A stretch of DNA of 64,000 nt from Nocardiopsis sp. FR4 (GCF_009830945.1 NZ_VWVV01000003.1:310001-374000), one strand, 5' to 3'. Positions 11,101-18,910 are shown, counted from the first letter of the stretch. The notes: a model not told the origin generated them from the letters alone. Translations and numbers: made by a program.

Positions 11101-13913
11101 TGCTTGACCGTGCGAGGGTTCACATCCGGATCGGTCTCAGCGGAGGCAATCCAGTCCTCGAACTCGGCGATCTGCTTGTCCTCGTAGGCGCGGCGCTCTT
11201 CATTGGGCAGCGGCAACTGCTTGAACTGGTTGTGTCCGAAGACGACGACGTCCCAGTCCCCGGAAGCGGCGATGTCGGCGAACTGCTGCCGGTAGTCGCG
11301 GCTCATCATGTCCTTGTCCGCGACCAGGATCTTCGCCTGCGGGTACAGCTCGGCGAACTCGCGGGAGACCTGCTCCAGCATGTGGTTGGGCACCACCATC
11401 GCCGGTTTCCTGCTCTGCCCGAGTCGACGCATCTCCATGATGGAGATGACCATCTCCGCGGTCTTGCCCGCGCCGACCCCGTGCGCCAGCAAGGAGGCCT
11501 GTTCGCTCAGCACCCGGGCCACCGCAGCCCGCTGGTGCGGGAAGGGCCGAAACTCCCGGGCCAGCCCCGGGAAGGTGAGGTGGTCACCGGTGTAGGAGCA
11601 CAAAGACAGGCAGTTGAACCGGTCGTTGTAGACCCGTGCCAGCTCCCGGGCGCGATCGGGATCCTGCCATGCCCAGGACGCGAACTCCTCGGCCATCTCC
11701 TCGGCCTTGCCCTGGGCTTCCTCAGTGGCGTCCTGATTCAGGACGATGCGCTCACGCCCATCCTCGTCGGTGATGGTCCGGGTGACCTTGACGGCCTTGT
11801 TTTGGAGCAGGTTCTGCAAGATGACCTGGGCGGGCATCTTCTTCGTCCCCCAGGTGTGGGAGGCCAGCACACTCTTGGGGTTGCCACCGCTGACCGTCCA
11901 GTACGAACCGCCGCCGTTCTGCACCTTCAACTCGGGCTCGTCCAGTAGTTCGCGCGCGAACTGCTGCACGTAGGAGGCATCGATCCATGTCGCCCCCAAA
12001 CGGGCCTCGATCTCGGCCGGGGTGAGATTCACCGGCACGACTTGACGCAGGGCCTCCACGTTCGGCGCGAACCGCTCATCGGTGCGCGCGGCCACCTGCG
12101 CGGCCCGCAACTTGGTGCGCACATCCCCCGACAGGTACTGCGGCGCGGGGATGAGGTCCTCGGTGACCGGCTCGGTGTAGACCAGCGTGCCTAGTGCCGC
12201 GCGGGCCTGCTCGGGGGTGTCCACCCCCATCAGGCGTTGGATCTCCTCCAGACGCACCTCGGCGTAGGTGTCCAGACTGATCGCCAGCGCGTCAGCCGCG
12301 GTCTCGGCGCGGTCGGGAGGCTCGGCCGGGGCAATGGTGCGCTTGTGGAAGATCTCGGCCTTGCGGGCCTGCTGGGTGGTGGGGTCGAACTTCTCCAGGG
12401 CCAGGACCCGGCTGGCCATCAGGTCTTCACGTATCCCGCCCAGCCGCGGATAGTTGCGCTGGCCGTTGGACTTGTAGGTGAACCGGTTGATGGGCCCGTA
12501 TCGGTCGACGTAGGCGTCGTAGCGGTCGTTCAGACGCCGCCGCAGGTCCTCGACGTGCGCATCGCCCACCGGAAGGGTGCGTTCGGCCTCCACCAGTTCC
12601 AGGTAGGAGTCGCGGATCCGCAGTAGGGAGAAGAGCTCCTGAGCGTGCTTCTTCACCGGCGGGTCGATCTCGATGCGCACCCCGTCCACGATGCGGGTGA
12701 GCTGGTCGCCGTCGTCGACCTCCATCAGCCCGTTGCGGCCGGCATCCGTGGCGCCGACCAGTTCCAGAGGCTTCCACTCCGTGCCCGGGGCGGGCACGGT
12801 CAGACCGTGCTCGCGGGCGCGTTGAGTGATCGACTGGACGGCCTCGTCGAAGCGTTCGGCGACGGTCGCACCGTCGGGAGCGGTGACGGTCGGCTCCGGA
12901 CCGGAGCGGCCCATGCGCACCCCCAGGTCGCCGACCACATGCTCGGGATGAGTCACGAAGTAGGCGTTGACCTTCACCACGCCCTCGGGACCCTCGATCT
13001 CGATCAGGCGGTTCCAGTCCACCGGGGCGGGCGGCCGGTCCTCCTCGCGGCGGCGCAGGAACAGCACATCGGTCACGGTGCGGGTGCCCGCGGCCGCCGC
13101 GTGAGCGTTGACGGGCAGGCGTACGGCGCCCACCAGGTCGGCCATGGATGTGATGCGGTTGCGCACCCGGTCCTCGTCGGAGTCCAGTGTCCACCGACTG
13201 GTGATGACCGCCACGACCCCGCCAGGCTTGGTCATCTGCAAGCTCTTGAGGATGAAGTGGTTGTGGACGGACTCCTGGGAGGGGTTGTACCGGGGGTCGT
13301 AGAGGGTGTGCCGGTCGAAGGGGACGTTGCCGATGACGCTGTCGAAGGCCCCGTCGGGGGCGATGGTCTCGGCGAAGGATTCGGTCAGCACCTGGGCGTC
13401 GGGATACAGGTGGCGGGCGATCGCCGCGCTAGTGGGGTCGATTTCGACACCGACCATGCGCGTGGGCAGCGCCGTGTCGAGGGGAGCGAACCCGATGAAG
13501 TTCCCGCTGCCACAGCCGGGCTCCAGGACGTTGCCGCCCTCGAACCCCAGCTCGCGCATTCCGGTCCAGATTCCCTGTACCAGATCGGCATCGGTGTAGT
13601 AGGCCGTCAGCGTGTTGGCCTTGGCCGCCTCGTACTCCTCGGGGCTGAGCAGCTCCAGCAGTTCAGCGCGTTCAGGCGCCAGGTCGTTGGAGCGTTCGTC
13701 GAACACCTTCGGCACGGCCCCCCACCCCGACCAGCGGGCCAGCACCTGTTGCTCCTCGGTCGTGGCCGGGCGCTGCTCGGCTTCCAGGGCGCGCACCAAG
13801 CGGATTGCCGCAAGGTTGTTGCGCACCCGTCGGCGCTCACCGGACTGGGCCAGGTCGGTCTGGGATGAGGGACGGAACCGAGGCGCCGCTAGCCGTTGCG
13901 GCGGCTGTACCAC
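5172..13913 (-). CDS. Giant N6-adenine methyltransferase / SNF2-type helicase fusion
   Basis: A 2913-residue protein. Residues about 127-200 form an N6-adenine methyltransferase core: SAM motif LEPGCGSGNF (130-139) and catalytic-type motif NVPF (196-199). A superfamily 2 helicase follows, with Walker A GVGAGKT near 810, DEAH near 974 and the C-terminal helicase motif EQREGRLVRQR near 1336. The last ~1500 residues alternate acidic Pro-rich linkers, coiled coils and small repeated folds (for example around RFQMWHLP near 2140). Such fusions are common on mobile elements; proposed roles are protection from host restriction or DNA remodelling during transfer, neither proven. The GTG start at 13913 has AGGAG eight bases upstream and lies just before the conserved FRPSSQ block. 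It overlaps the small upstream gene by 25 bases. Confidence 0.85.
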   Translation of the reverse strand: MVQPPQRLAAPRFRPSSQTDLAQSGERRRVRNNLAAIRLVRALEAEQRPATTEEQQVLARWSGWGAVPKVFDERSNDLAPERAELLELLSPEEYEAAKANTLTAYYTDADLVQGIWTGMRELGFEGGNVLEPGCGSGNFIGFAPLDTALPTRMVGVEIDPTSAAIARHLYPDAQVLTESFAETIAPDGAFDSVIGNVPFDRHTLYDPRYNPSQESVHNHFILKSLQMTKPGGVVAVITSRWTLDSDEDRVRNRITSMADLVGAVRLPVNAHAAAAGTRTVTDVLFLRRREEDRPPAPVDWNRLIEIEGPEGVVKVNAYFVTHPEHVVGDLGVRMGRSGPEPTVTAPDGATVAERFDEAVQSITQRAREHGLTVPAPGTEWKPLELVGATDAGRNGLMEVDDGDQLTRIVDGVRIEIDPPVKKHAQELFSLLRIRDSYLELVEAERTLPVGDAHVEDLRRRLNDRYDAYVDRYGPINRFTYKSNGQRNYPRLGGIREDLMASRVLALEKFDPTTQQARKAEIFHKRTIAPAEPPDRAETAADALAISLDTYAEVRLEEIQRLMGVDTPEQARAALGTLVYTEPVTEDLIPAPQYLSGDVRTKLRAAQVAARTDERFAPNVEALRQVVPVNLTPAEIEARLGATWIDASYVQQFARELLDEPELKVQNGGGSYWTVSGGNPKSVLASHTWGTKKMPAQVILQNLLQNKAVKVTRTITDEDGRERIVLNQDATEEAQGKAEEMAEEFASWAWQDPDRARELARVYNDRFNCLSLCSYTGDHLTFPGLAREFRPFPHQRAAVARVLSEQASLLAHGVGAGKTAEMVISIMEMRRLGQSRKPAMVVPNHMLEQVSREFAELYPQAKILVADKDMMSRDYRQQFADIAASGDWDVVVFGHNQFKQLPLPNEERRAYEDKQIAEFEDWIASAETDPDVNPRTVKQLERAKVQLKNRYRKLWAQVDTGSATLADCGIDAIVYDEAHEAKNAMVRSNIQDAAKSKPSWQAEDLMMKADYIRRQGGKLVFATATPIANSVSEAYVVMRFLRPDLLHQAGIYDFDQWASTFGEIISEFEMKPEGGGYQQKDRFARFMNVPELLRAFHTFADVKLSSELGLDLPEVVRPVEQDGTTVWAQGRETVVVPPSEELLEYMQTLGERADKVRQGKPEERWSEAKQALRPDNMLWISADGRAAATDLRLVKEPAAQDTKIMHVADKVAQIWREHKDDVYYDEDTGEAEAHTGSLQMVFCDLGTPSDDPDKYDAYEDLREQLVSQGVPREQIRFVHEATNDKAKAELFASCRDGRTQVVVGSTKKMGTGTNMQRRAVALHHVDCPWRPVDIEQREGRLVRQRNANTRVRILSYVTEGSFDGYMWQTALRKLRFIEQIMRGRLDVREVEDVSNTAMSYAEIQALASGNPLMLERVVNEKRVKKLQRAYRSHHQGQAMLQRTIAAGEAEIANATAAIAVFDRALEQRVTTKGEAFRMVVGEVTYDKRTAAADALRQHLGEQVRAARADPMRLGTPFEIGRLGGFTLTGTIDRGLSGGLVTSLYLDVPTNNAWNHQYGISNSLAYTFGTVQELATSTGHGVIGSLENTLRQVENQRAEVLEAIPRIENEVAHARAGLGAPFARQAELEEALAEEARILSEMGLPPRESSVLIEGGASADVDVLGSAVDDAVAVGAIRSTAVGGTRTAAEESSAEAPAPTPVPPPAPVLASSDWRDEPDPEEVKDSPSSPSPKPSTSPESKPPVPAPAAEVVEAEEWRQQAGAAIGLFSLPQHRRAENNQQLREQMNEAFEALLAAGEHAMVADLVRRANRADPEFVITRETYRSRADVNDPQARRRMLADQPVLISDDLAPGSTGVVRHIRGENRAALREVLVEAGFQVDEDADEALLLNGAPGQRLWGWWKVMEELERIEYLAEGGYARITEDQWQELLRREQISPSDVTADPELVVEEPPQEEVGPSESTTPLEAGPEPGENAPAPEPSVQASAALETIDGTASGAADGSEELPQAPADPMQASDAPDAAARTALRRLQTGFDRRFLDEERGTLHHGIDYLVDAGMSDQALSLINDANRVDPSSAWGREEQRGRLVWRGAEAEQRALASPLIRIEHDGDRNTVVRGTDRDDAEMRRLLKEELKFRWSRRFQMWHLPRKLNAAEQRRRVSRLLTRLEEMGRDRIAESLWDEFQERERQRKQNQHEDVIASVRPGVEGLVSHTRQEGTYRNAIVSIDAIHQGLIRNGHVQLGDAPGTGDPLPFAEERTALVTEGREVTRQILERFNAILRSENPDLRAAWTLYEVLLVTAPPMDIPEQQLEQTRKVLEDRFAKAGLTLPVAAEAEAEAEHQEQPAVLEEQENAPQAPSPQESVPQREEVFEVADVEPSEPAQQAPPGPEGAKKSERQMSQAPPDPTAQVPEVEPSEELSGFQAEPPQTDRDPEKATDGDGVLAEASGEGTASEQQALATPENVSKAVEEARRMIVVRNMEHARQTGDYGTPLALISSLNEAFAAEHPSVFAERGPFAAEVEEMATAARNRMAQLTEEFEQAVAAGDRTAAQDMIAKMLRTAPTEELTEDDYNNLHGLYAQVDELLPVPDWPVAPMAEQAPAPQPADLYDDGPGNPYAEASEVPHSAPPLRGSISLAGVEPYPDRSGADRATWWISQNGVQRWQATTTAAELSRSQTLPPDDAIALDRALHDVGAQSPMRGGPAAAATRYADLAGAAGAVFERIDDDRQHLAQAAMLAAEHAARLAATREYNLARQHGARPAQLARLEARQEAPRYTGIEEAMAMSQDIATVVGRWARTTTARQMRESTAQGADVTRVRQMWEQVAQGGLAGGPGPAAMRFEGFSRAVGELNMRLEAETAPLKQLGAYATRHAARLAATHQALSAARESAPQSQAREYQIRPAQRLYRPEQDMEL

Positions 13914-14314
13914 TCCATCCACTCCTGCGGGTCCTGCGGCCCCTCCCCGTCGGGGTCCTCCTGCGCCATCCATTCCGCCAACGAGTCCGTCGGGGAGTTG
14001 GTCTCCTCCACGTCCTCCCACGTCGGCTCCTCCTGCGAGAACGCCGTCGGGTCCTCCGGCAGCAGGATCATCTCCGCCATGACCTTCTCCCGCGCTGCCA
14101 GCCGGGCCATGGCCAGCCGTCCCTCCTTGTCCTGCATGGTCTCCTCGGGCCGGTCGTCCCCCGCCAGGGAGATCCACGTGCTCTCCAGCTCCCGCTGGGC
14201 CTGCTCCCCCAGATCCGCGAAGAACGTCTCCCTCTCGTCCTCGGGGATCCGCTGGAAGCTGATCGGCCGCGCCACTTTCCAGTGGTCCATTGCGATGCGT
14301 CCTAGCTCGTTCAT
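13889..14314 (-). CDS. Small acidic protein preceding the methyltransferase-helicase
   Basis: A 141-residue acidic protein with a perfect AGGAGG eight bases before its ATG. Visible features are a helical middle (residues ~30-80) and an acidic, Trp-containing C-terminal tail ending in WMEWYSRRNG. I do not recognise a family. Its 3' end overlaps the start of the giant gene, and the giant gene's ribosome site lies inside this one, so the two are translationally coupled; a partner, inhibitor or specificity role for the big enzyme is plausible but inferred only from this arrangement. Confidence 0.65.
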   Translation of the reverse strand: MNELGRIAMDHWKVARPISFQRIPEDERETFFADLGEQAQRELESTWISLAGDDRPEETMQDKEGRLAMARLAAREKVMAEMILLPEDPTAFSQEEPTWEDVEETNSPTDSLAEWMAQEDPDGEGPQDPQEWMEWYSRRNG

Positions 14315-14431
14315 CCGTTCCCTCCTCGACCGCAGTGAAATCCAGCACTTGCTGACCCTCGGACTCGGCACTCATGTCCCTGAGTCAACCAAAACCACAG
14401 GCGCCTTCGGTGGCCGTATCCGGTCACGCCG

Positions 14432-15676
14432 TCACCGTTCCAAACCGTCCTCACGCCCCTGATCACGCCAGGCATGGTCTGTGCGCGATGGCGGGGACAC
14501 ATCTGCACCCGGTGAGGCCAACCCGCGTTGCGCGCGTTGCACCGCTTCGACCGCATCTGTGAAGGCCGATTCAGAACGTGTGCTGCCCCGCATCGCCTCC
14601 ATAAATTGCTTCTGCTCCTTGGGAGTGGCGTTCAGGAACGTCTCAGGTGTGCCAGGTAGCTCGGTGTTTGGCACACCGCGTTCCCCCGCCATGAACACCG
14701 CCCTCTGCACCTTTTGCCAATGCGTGTGCTTCGTTAATTCGTGTGGTTCTTCCGTGTAAGCGACTTGGGCTACACGATCGGCACGTTCATGCAACGCCAA
14801 CATAGTGGGGGCGGTGACATCGTTCAGTTCTCCGCGCTTGATGAGCTGTTCAGAGTGCTGCCAATACTGAGACAGCCACATCTGCGCATCAACTTGACTG
14901 AAGGGTACACGACCGTCACCACGGACCTCCCGTAATACCTGGCTTGCCTGTGATTTGTGTTCCCACTGGCCGTCAGGTTCTCGCACGTTATTGTAGTGGA
15001 TAACTCCATCCCGGTCGGTGACAATGATTCGATCTACATCAGTGCAACTCTCCAATATCTCTACCGAATGTGGCAATTGCTCGAATGAGAAATCATGGAA
15101 CTCGGCATCGGACCACCGGGCCTCCTCGGGCGGTTGGCTCAGGTATCGACCGACCAAGTCCAAGCAACTGCGGTCAGAGGGGGTGGCCACGACTACGGAC
15201 TCGACCTCAAAACCACGATGCACCTGGACCGTGGTCCCATCTTCTCTGGTGACATCAACCGGTTTAGACAACTCATTCGCGTATTTGATCAGGTACTCAG
15301 GCCGACTGTAGGTGTTCTCGATGACCAGCCCATAGCCTTTGGCATGAGCGTAGTTGCGGGCCATGTCGGACCATGCGTACATCGCCTGCGCGGTATGTTC
15401 CAGCATCGCATGCGGATCATCCCGCATGATCTCGTCTAAATCTGGATGAAAAAGGCGAAATTCATCCGGCTTAATTTCAGCGAGATTCCCACCATGGCGG
15501 TCCATGATTCCGCGAAAAGCACTCGACTTGCCCGCTCCGGTCTGCCCTCCTAGGAGCACTACGACCGGCTTACCTCCGGGGGGCACCGGATCGACGTCCC
15601 CGAACACCAGGTCCTTGATGTACTCGTCGAAGATCTCCTGGAGTCTCGGAAATTTCACTTCGTAGGGGGCTGGCAT
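14432..15676 (-). CDS. Zeta-toxin family kinase
   Basis: A 414-residue P-loop kinase of the zeta/PezT family, which kills cells by phosphorylating UDP-N-acetylglucosamine and blocking wall synthesis. The Walker A motif GGQTGAGKSS is at about residues 41-50, followed by the family's IKPDEFR segment (acidic catalytic region, about 69-75) and the VIENTYSRPEYL stretch (about 118-129). It is longer than the classic ~287-residue zeta, with ~130 extra residues at the C-terminus. The coding region is visibly less GC-rich than its neighbours, which fits recent acquisition. It starts three bases after the stop of the upstream antitoxin candidate, as expected for a toxin-antitoxin pair. Substrate is inferred from the family. 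Confidence 0.85.
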   Translation of the reverse strand: MPAPYEVKFPRLQEIFDEYIKDLVFGDVDPVPPGGKPVVVLLGGQTGAGKSSAFRGIMDRHGGNLAEIKPDEFRLFHPDLDEIMRDDPHAMLEHTAQAMYAWSDMARNYAHAKGYGLVIENTYSRPEYLIKYANELSKPVDVTREDGTTVQVHRGFEVESVVVATPSDRSCLDLVGRYLSQPPEEARWSDAEFHDFSFEQLPHSVEILESCTDVDRIIVTDRDGVIHYNNVREPDGQWEHKSQASQVLREVRGDGRVPFSQVDAQMWLSQYWQHSEQLIKRGELNDVTAPTMLALHERADRVAQVAYTEEPHELTKHTHWQKVQRAVFMAGERGVPNTELPGTPETFLNATPKEQKQFMEAMRGSTRSESAFTDAVEAVQRAQRGLASPGADVSPPSRTDHAWRDQGREDGLER

Positions 15677-15679
15677 CGC

Positions 15680-16411
15680 TCAGGTCTCCCGCAGCTGGTC
15701 GATCTCTCCCTGGAGCTGCTGAATCAAATCGATCATCTCGCTGCGGCCCAGGTCGTGATTGCTCTTGATCCTCCAGACTCGCTTCATCTGCTGCTTCGCA
15801 TCCTCCTTGGCCTCAGGAGTGGTGGCGGTTTCAGCCGCCCGCATATATGCGGCTGCGGCGCGGGTGGCGGTCTCCCGGAGGGCCTCGAAGATCACTACCT
15901 CGGGGGTTTCCGGGTCGTTCAGGGTGGTGTTGTCCACGGTTGTCTCCTCTTGTGGGGGGGCGTAGATGCGCAGGGTCTTTCCGTCGTGTGCCGCGTATTC
16001 TCCGGGCGCGATAGGTTCACCGTCAGCCAGAGCTATGCCAGTCAGTTCAAGTTCCTTGAACGCCAGCACCGGCATGCCGCGGGTGAGGGCGGCGAGGGTG
16101 GACTGGTCTACCAGTACCGCCATGAGCGCCTTGTGGTGCGTCAGGCCTTGGGGGCCCTCGTCGGTAGCGTCAGCGCGGGTCGCCCCCCACCGGGGACGTG
16201 CCTCGCGAACCCCTTGCTCTCGGACCGGAGCCAACCCTGCCTCGGTGAGGAGGTTCGGCGGCACCAGGGCGCCGTCCGGGATGCCTGCGTCGGTGATGAT
16301 GAGGATGCCGCTGGTGTCACGCACCCACGCCAGCTGCCTGCCCAGGGTGTCGCGCACCTGGTCTGATGGCAGGTACTTGACGGTGGCCGCCTCGACGGTT
16401 CGGTTTCCCAT
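15680..16411 (-). CDS. Candidate antitoxin for the zeta kinase
   Basis: A 243-residue protein ending three bases before the zeta kinase. Residues ~1-45 resemble a Phd-type DNA-binding antitoxin fold (start of a helix, then SGILIITDAGIPDGALVPP). The middle is an unfamiliar Ala-rich domain. Residues ~175-243 are helical and charged, the kind of segment that could wrap the toxin like epsilon does. I do not recognise a named family for the whole protein. Support for the role comes from position, the likely DNA-binding N-terminus and a perfect 19-base inverted repeat between the stop of the upstream relaxase and this gene's ribosome site (GGAGG at 16415-16419). Confidence 0.6.
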   Translation of the reverse strand: MGNRTVEAATVKYLPSDQVRDTLGRQLAWVRDTSGILIITDAGIPDGALVPPNLLTEAGLAPVREQGVREARPRWGATRADATDEGPQGLTHHKALMAVLVDQSTLAALTRGMPVLAFKELELTGIALADGEPIAPGEYAAHDGKTLRIYAPPQEETTVDNTTLNDPETPEVVIFEALRETATRAAAAYMRAAETATTPEAKEDAKQQMKRVWRIKSNHDLGRSEMIDLIQQLQGEIDQLRET

Positions 16412-16421
16412 CCGACCTCCC

Positions 16422-16466
16422 TTGTGTCCGCTGCCCTACATAAAAAGTGTAGGGCAGCGGACACAA
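16422..16466. promoter_or_regulatory. Perfect 19-base inverted repeat, probable operator
   Basis: Bases 16422-16440 and 16448-16466 are exact reverse complements around a 7-base AT-rich spacer (TAAAAAG). The repeat ends three bases from the ribosome site of the antitoxin candidate. There is no T-run after the stem in the leftward direction, so an operator bound by the antitoxin, or a hairpin hiding the ribosome site, fits better than a simple terminator. Confidence 0.7.
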
Positions 16467-16481
16467 TTTGTCGAGAGAGAA

Positions 16482-18473
16482 TCACTCGCGTTCGGGGGCC
16501 GCAGTCTCACGGCTGCCCTCGAACCGCTCAGGCGCCGCGCTACTCCTGGACACCACATCCCCTGGGATGCGCGGCTGCCGGGGCCGGGGCCGGGTCATGG
16601 ACGTGCGGGCCGCCTGGCGTGCGGCCGCGAGTGCCTGCGCTTCCTTCACCGCCTGGCGGGCTTTGTCCTGTGCGGTGGCGGTGGCCACGTCCATGGCCAC
16701 CGCCCGCTCCTGAAGGCGGCGGGCGTGGCCACCGAGTCGGGACGCCTCGGTCACCGCTTCGGTGGCCACGCCGGTCAGCCTGGCCACCTCGGTCCGGGCG
16801 CTGGCCCGGGTCATGCCGCGCCTCCAGGCGGTCGTCGGCCGGGCGGCCGCGTCTTTCAGCTGCTCCGCTTCGGCGCGGGCCTGCGCCGCCCTCCGGAGCG
16901 CCGCCTCCCGCCGCGCCTGGAGGTCGGCGACCTTCGGCGCGGTGGCCACGGCGGCGGGGCCGCGCCCGGCGCGGGCGTCGGCCATGGCCACCACGGGCGC
17001 CCGGTAGTGCTGGGAGTGCTTCAGGTGGGCGCCCCCGGCCGCGCCGGTGGGGCGCATCCGCCTGGCCACCGCGTCGGCTACGGCGGCCTGTTCGGTGGCG
17101 GTCATCCCGGCCGGGGCGGCGTCCGCGGCCGCCGACATGACCGCCGCGTGGGAGACGGCTCGGGTCGGGTAGCGGGTGGCCAACCGGGCGATGGCCCGGT
17201 CGGTGGCCGCGCTGGGGTCCGGTTCCGGCGCCGGTTCGGGGCGGCGCACGGCGGCCGCCACGATCGCCTCGGGCATGAGACCGGCCGACCGGGCGCGCTG
17301 CACCCACTCGACCCGGGGGTCCCCCGCCTTCTTGCTGGCCTTGGCTGCCGCCGACCGCTTCGCCGCGAGTCGGCGCTGCGCCGCGGTGGACTTCTTGCCC
17401 GCGCCCGCGAGGGCCTGGTCCCTGCGGCGCGAGTAGAGGTCGCGTACCTGCTGGGGGACGCCGACTATGACCCACTGGCCCGGGGTGGTCTCGCGCCAGC
17501 GCACCCCGAGACGGGCGGTCAGGTGCGCCCGGGTGCGGGCGCGCATCAAAGCGCCGGCGGCCGGGACCGCCTCGAAGAGCTCGCGGCCGCCCGCCGCCAC
17601 GCCGCCCCACTGGCCGTCGGTGCCCAATCCGAGGTTGGGGAGCATCACGTGGACGTGCAGGTGGGGGTCCACGATGCCGTCGACGGGCCGGGCGGTGGTG
17701 TGCAGGGTGAGCGTGCCGATCAGGCCGCTGGTGTCGACCCGGCGGGCGACCTTGCCGTCGCCGTGCTGGCCGCGCTGGCCCCGGGCCACCCACTTCTCCA
17801 CTTCGGCGACGGTCTCCCGGGCCGCCGCCAGAACGGCCTCCTCGATCTCGCGGGACACCTGCGGGGTGCCCAGAGCCCAGAGCGCCCCGACGTCCTTGCC
17901 GGTGTCCAGTCGCAGGTCCCACCCCCGGGCGCCGATCACCTCGCGGTCGTCGGCGTGCTGCTTGGCGTAGGCCAGCTGGGCCACGCCGTACCCGGGCACG
18001 TCCTTCAGCCGCAGGCCGACCGAGGACGCGACCCGCACGAGATCGCGGTAGGCGGCGGTGTGTGCGGTGTCGGCGCGGGTCATCTTGATCAAGCGGCGCG
18101 CCCGCTTGCGCGCCCACGTGTCCGGCGCGGGCACGAGCTTGCGGCGTGCCATCTCCTCCAGCAGCGGCAACGCCGGGAGCTTGCCCGCGGGGGCGACCCG
18201 GGTCTTGCGCACCACCAGGCGCTCACCCGTGCGCGGGTCGCGCCCGTCCATGACGGCCCGGACCTCATCGAGTTCGTCCGGCCCCAGGGGCGCCCCGGGC
18301 GTGCGGTCGAAGGACGTCCACCCGCGGCCGATGCGCTCGATCGGGCGCGGCCCGTCCGGACCGAGCCGGTAGGCGACCTGTGCGTCGCGCTGGCGGGCGT
18401 GGTCCTCGGAGCACTCCTGACGCAGCCGGTACTCGGCCTGCTCGGCTTCGCGAATCACGGTTGCTCTGGCCAC
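16482..18473 (-). CDS. MobF-type conjugative relaxase
   Basis: Predicted relaxase that nicks the origin of transfer and leads the strand into the recipient. Using the GTG at 18473 (AGGAGG 10 bases upstream) gives 663 residues. The N-terminus carries AQVAYRLG and a GRGWTSF-like segment typical of actinobacterial relaxases, and the metal-binding three-His motif PHLHVHV is at about residues 266-272. The C-terminal half is Ala/Arg-rich and coiled, with no helicase motifs, unlike TraI-type MobF proteins; a separate helicase, possibly the giant neighbour, may be used. An ATG at 18527 would add 18 residues but lacks a good ribosome site. The origin of transfer was not located. Confidence 0.85.
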   Translation of the reverse strand: MARATVIREAEQAEYRLRQECSEDHARQRDAQVAYRLGPDGPRPIERIGRGWTSFDRTPGAPLGPDELDEVRAVMDGRDPRTGERLVVRKTRVAPAGKLPALPLLEEMARRKLVPAPDTWARKRARRLIKMTRADTAHTAAYRDLVRVASSVGLRLKDVPGYGVAQLAYAKQHADDREVIGARGWDLRLDTGKDVGALWALGTPQVSREIEEAVLAAARETVAEVEKWVARGQRGQHGDGKVARRVDTSGLIGTLTLHTTARPVDGIVDPHLHVHVMLPNLGLGTDGQWGGVAAGGRELFEAVPAAGALMRARTRAHLTARLGVRWRETTPGQWVIVGVPQQVRDLYSRRRDQALAGAGKKSTAAQRRLAAKRSAAAKASKKAGDPRVEWVQRARSAGLMPEAIVAAAVRRPEPAPEPDPSAATDRAIARLATRYPTRAVSHAAVMSAAADAAPAGMTATEQAAVADAVARRMRPTGAAGGAHLKHSQHYRAPVVAMADARAGRGPAAVATAPKVADLQARREAALRRAAQARAEAEQLKDAAARPTTAWRRGMTRASARTEVARLTGVATEAVTEASRLGGHARRLQERAVAMDVATATAQDKARQAVKEAQALAAARQAARTSMTRPRPRQPRIPGDVVSRSSAAPERFEGSRETAAPERE

Positions 18474-18519
18474 CCGGGGATCACCTCCTCCAGCACCGCC
18501 CGATCGGTATGGGAACGGA

Positions 18520-18867
18520 GTGACCATACCTGGGTACCTGCCGCACGTCCTGCACCGCCCCGCCGGTCGTGCGGCAGACCACTGTGGTGCGTGCGGCCGG
18601 GAGCTGGCCGACCGCCTGACGGACCCCCGCGAGGAACGAGCGGGGTCTCGTCGGCGGTCTGGCCGCGACCCCCGCGCTCCTCCGGTCACCACGGGGGGTT
18701 GCCCCGGCCGCCTGGTGTCGGGTGGCCGCCAAAAGGCCGGCGGGCGCTCCTCCTGGGGCGACCGCCGAGCGGGCGGCGCCGACGTGGCGCTGCACCGCCA
18801 CCCCGGTGACCTCTGGCAGGCCGGACCGCTACCCACCCTCCAGGACCACGGCGACGACCTGGTCTGA
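18520..18867 (+). CDS. Small protein with a CxxC pair, divergent from the relaxase
   Basis: A 115-residue rightward frame between the leftward relaxase and the leftward partition genes. It starts at GTG with a purine-rich GGAACGGAG just upstream. The N-terminus holds a possible zinc knuckle (HCGACGRELADR, residues ~26-37 with nearby His); the rest is Arg/Gly-rich. I do not recognise it. What makes it credible is a textbook terminator 10 bases after its stop, on the same strand. It is transcribed against its neighbours and would share the intergenic region with the relaxase promoter. Confidence 0.5.
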   Translation: MTIPGYLPHVLHRPAGRAADHCGACGRELADRLTDPREERAGSRRRSGRDPRAPPVTTGGCPGRLVSGGRQKAGGRSSWGDRRAGGADVALHRHPGDLWQAGPLPTLQDHGDDLV

Positions 18868-18877
18868 ACACTGCGAA

Positions 18878-18910
18878 GGCTCCCCGACCACACTGGTCGG
18901 GGAGCCTTTT
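18878..18910 (+). terminator. Intrinsic terminator
   Basis: A perfect 13-base stem (18878-18890 with 18894-18906, loop CAC) followed by TTTT. It lies just after the 115-residue rightward gene and facing the end of the partition operon. Confidence 0.85.

Noticed and set aside
9081-11948. 955-codon open frame on the plus strand
   Set aside because: It lies opposite the methyltransferase-helicase gene, has a shadow composition (His, Gly, Val and Leu rich) and no motif. Long antisense frames are expected at this GC content.
13914-14375. Longer start for the giant methyltransferase-helicase
   Set aside because: The extra 154 residues are Gly/Ala-rich readings of the small acidic gene in another frame; that gene has a perfect ribosome site and the GTG at 13913 is well placed.
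5172-16411. A complete known defence system (BREX, DISARM or type I restriction)
   Set aside because: Beyond the methyltransferase-helicase none of the hallmark partners (PglZ, BrxC, DrmB, HsdR/S) is seen.
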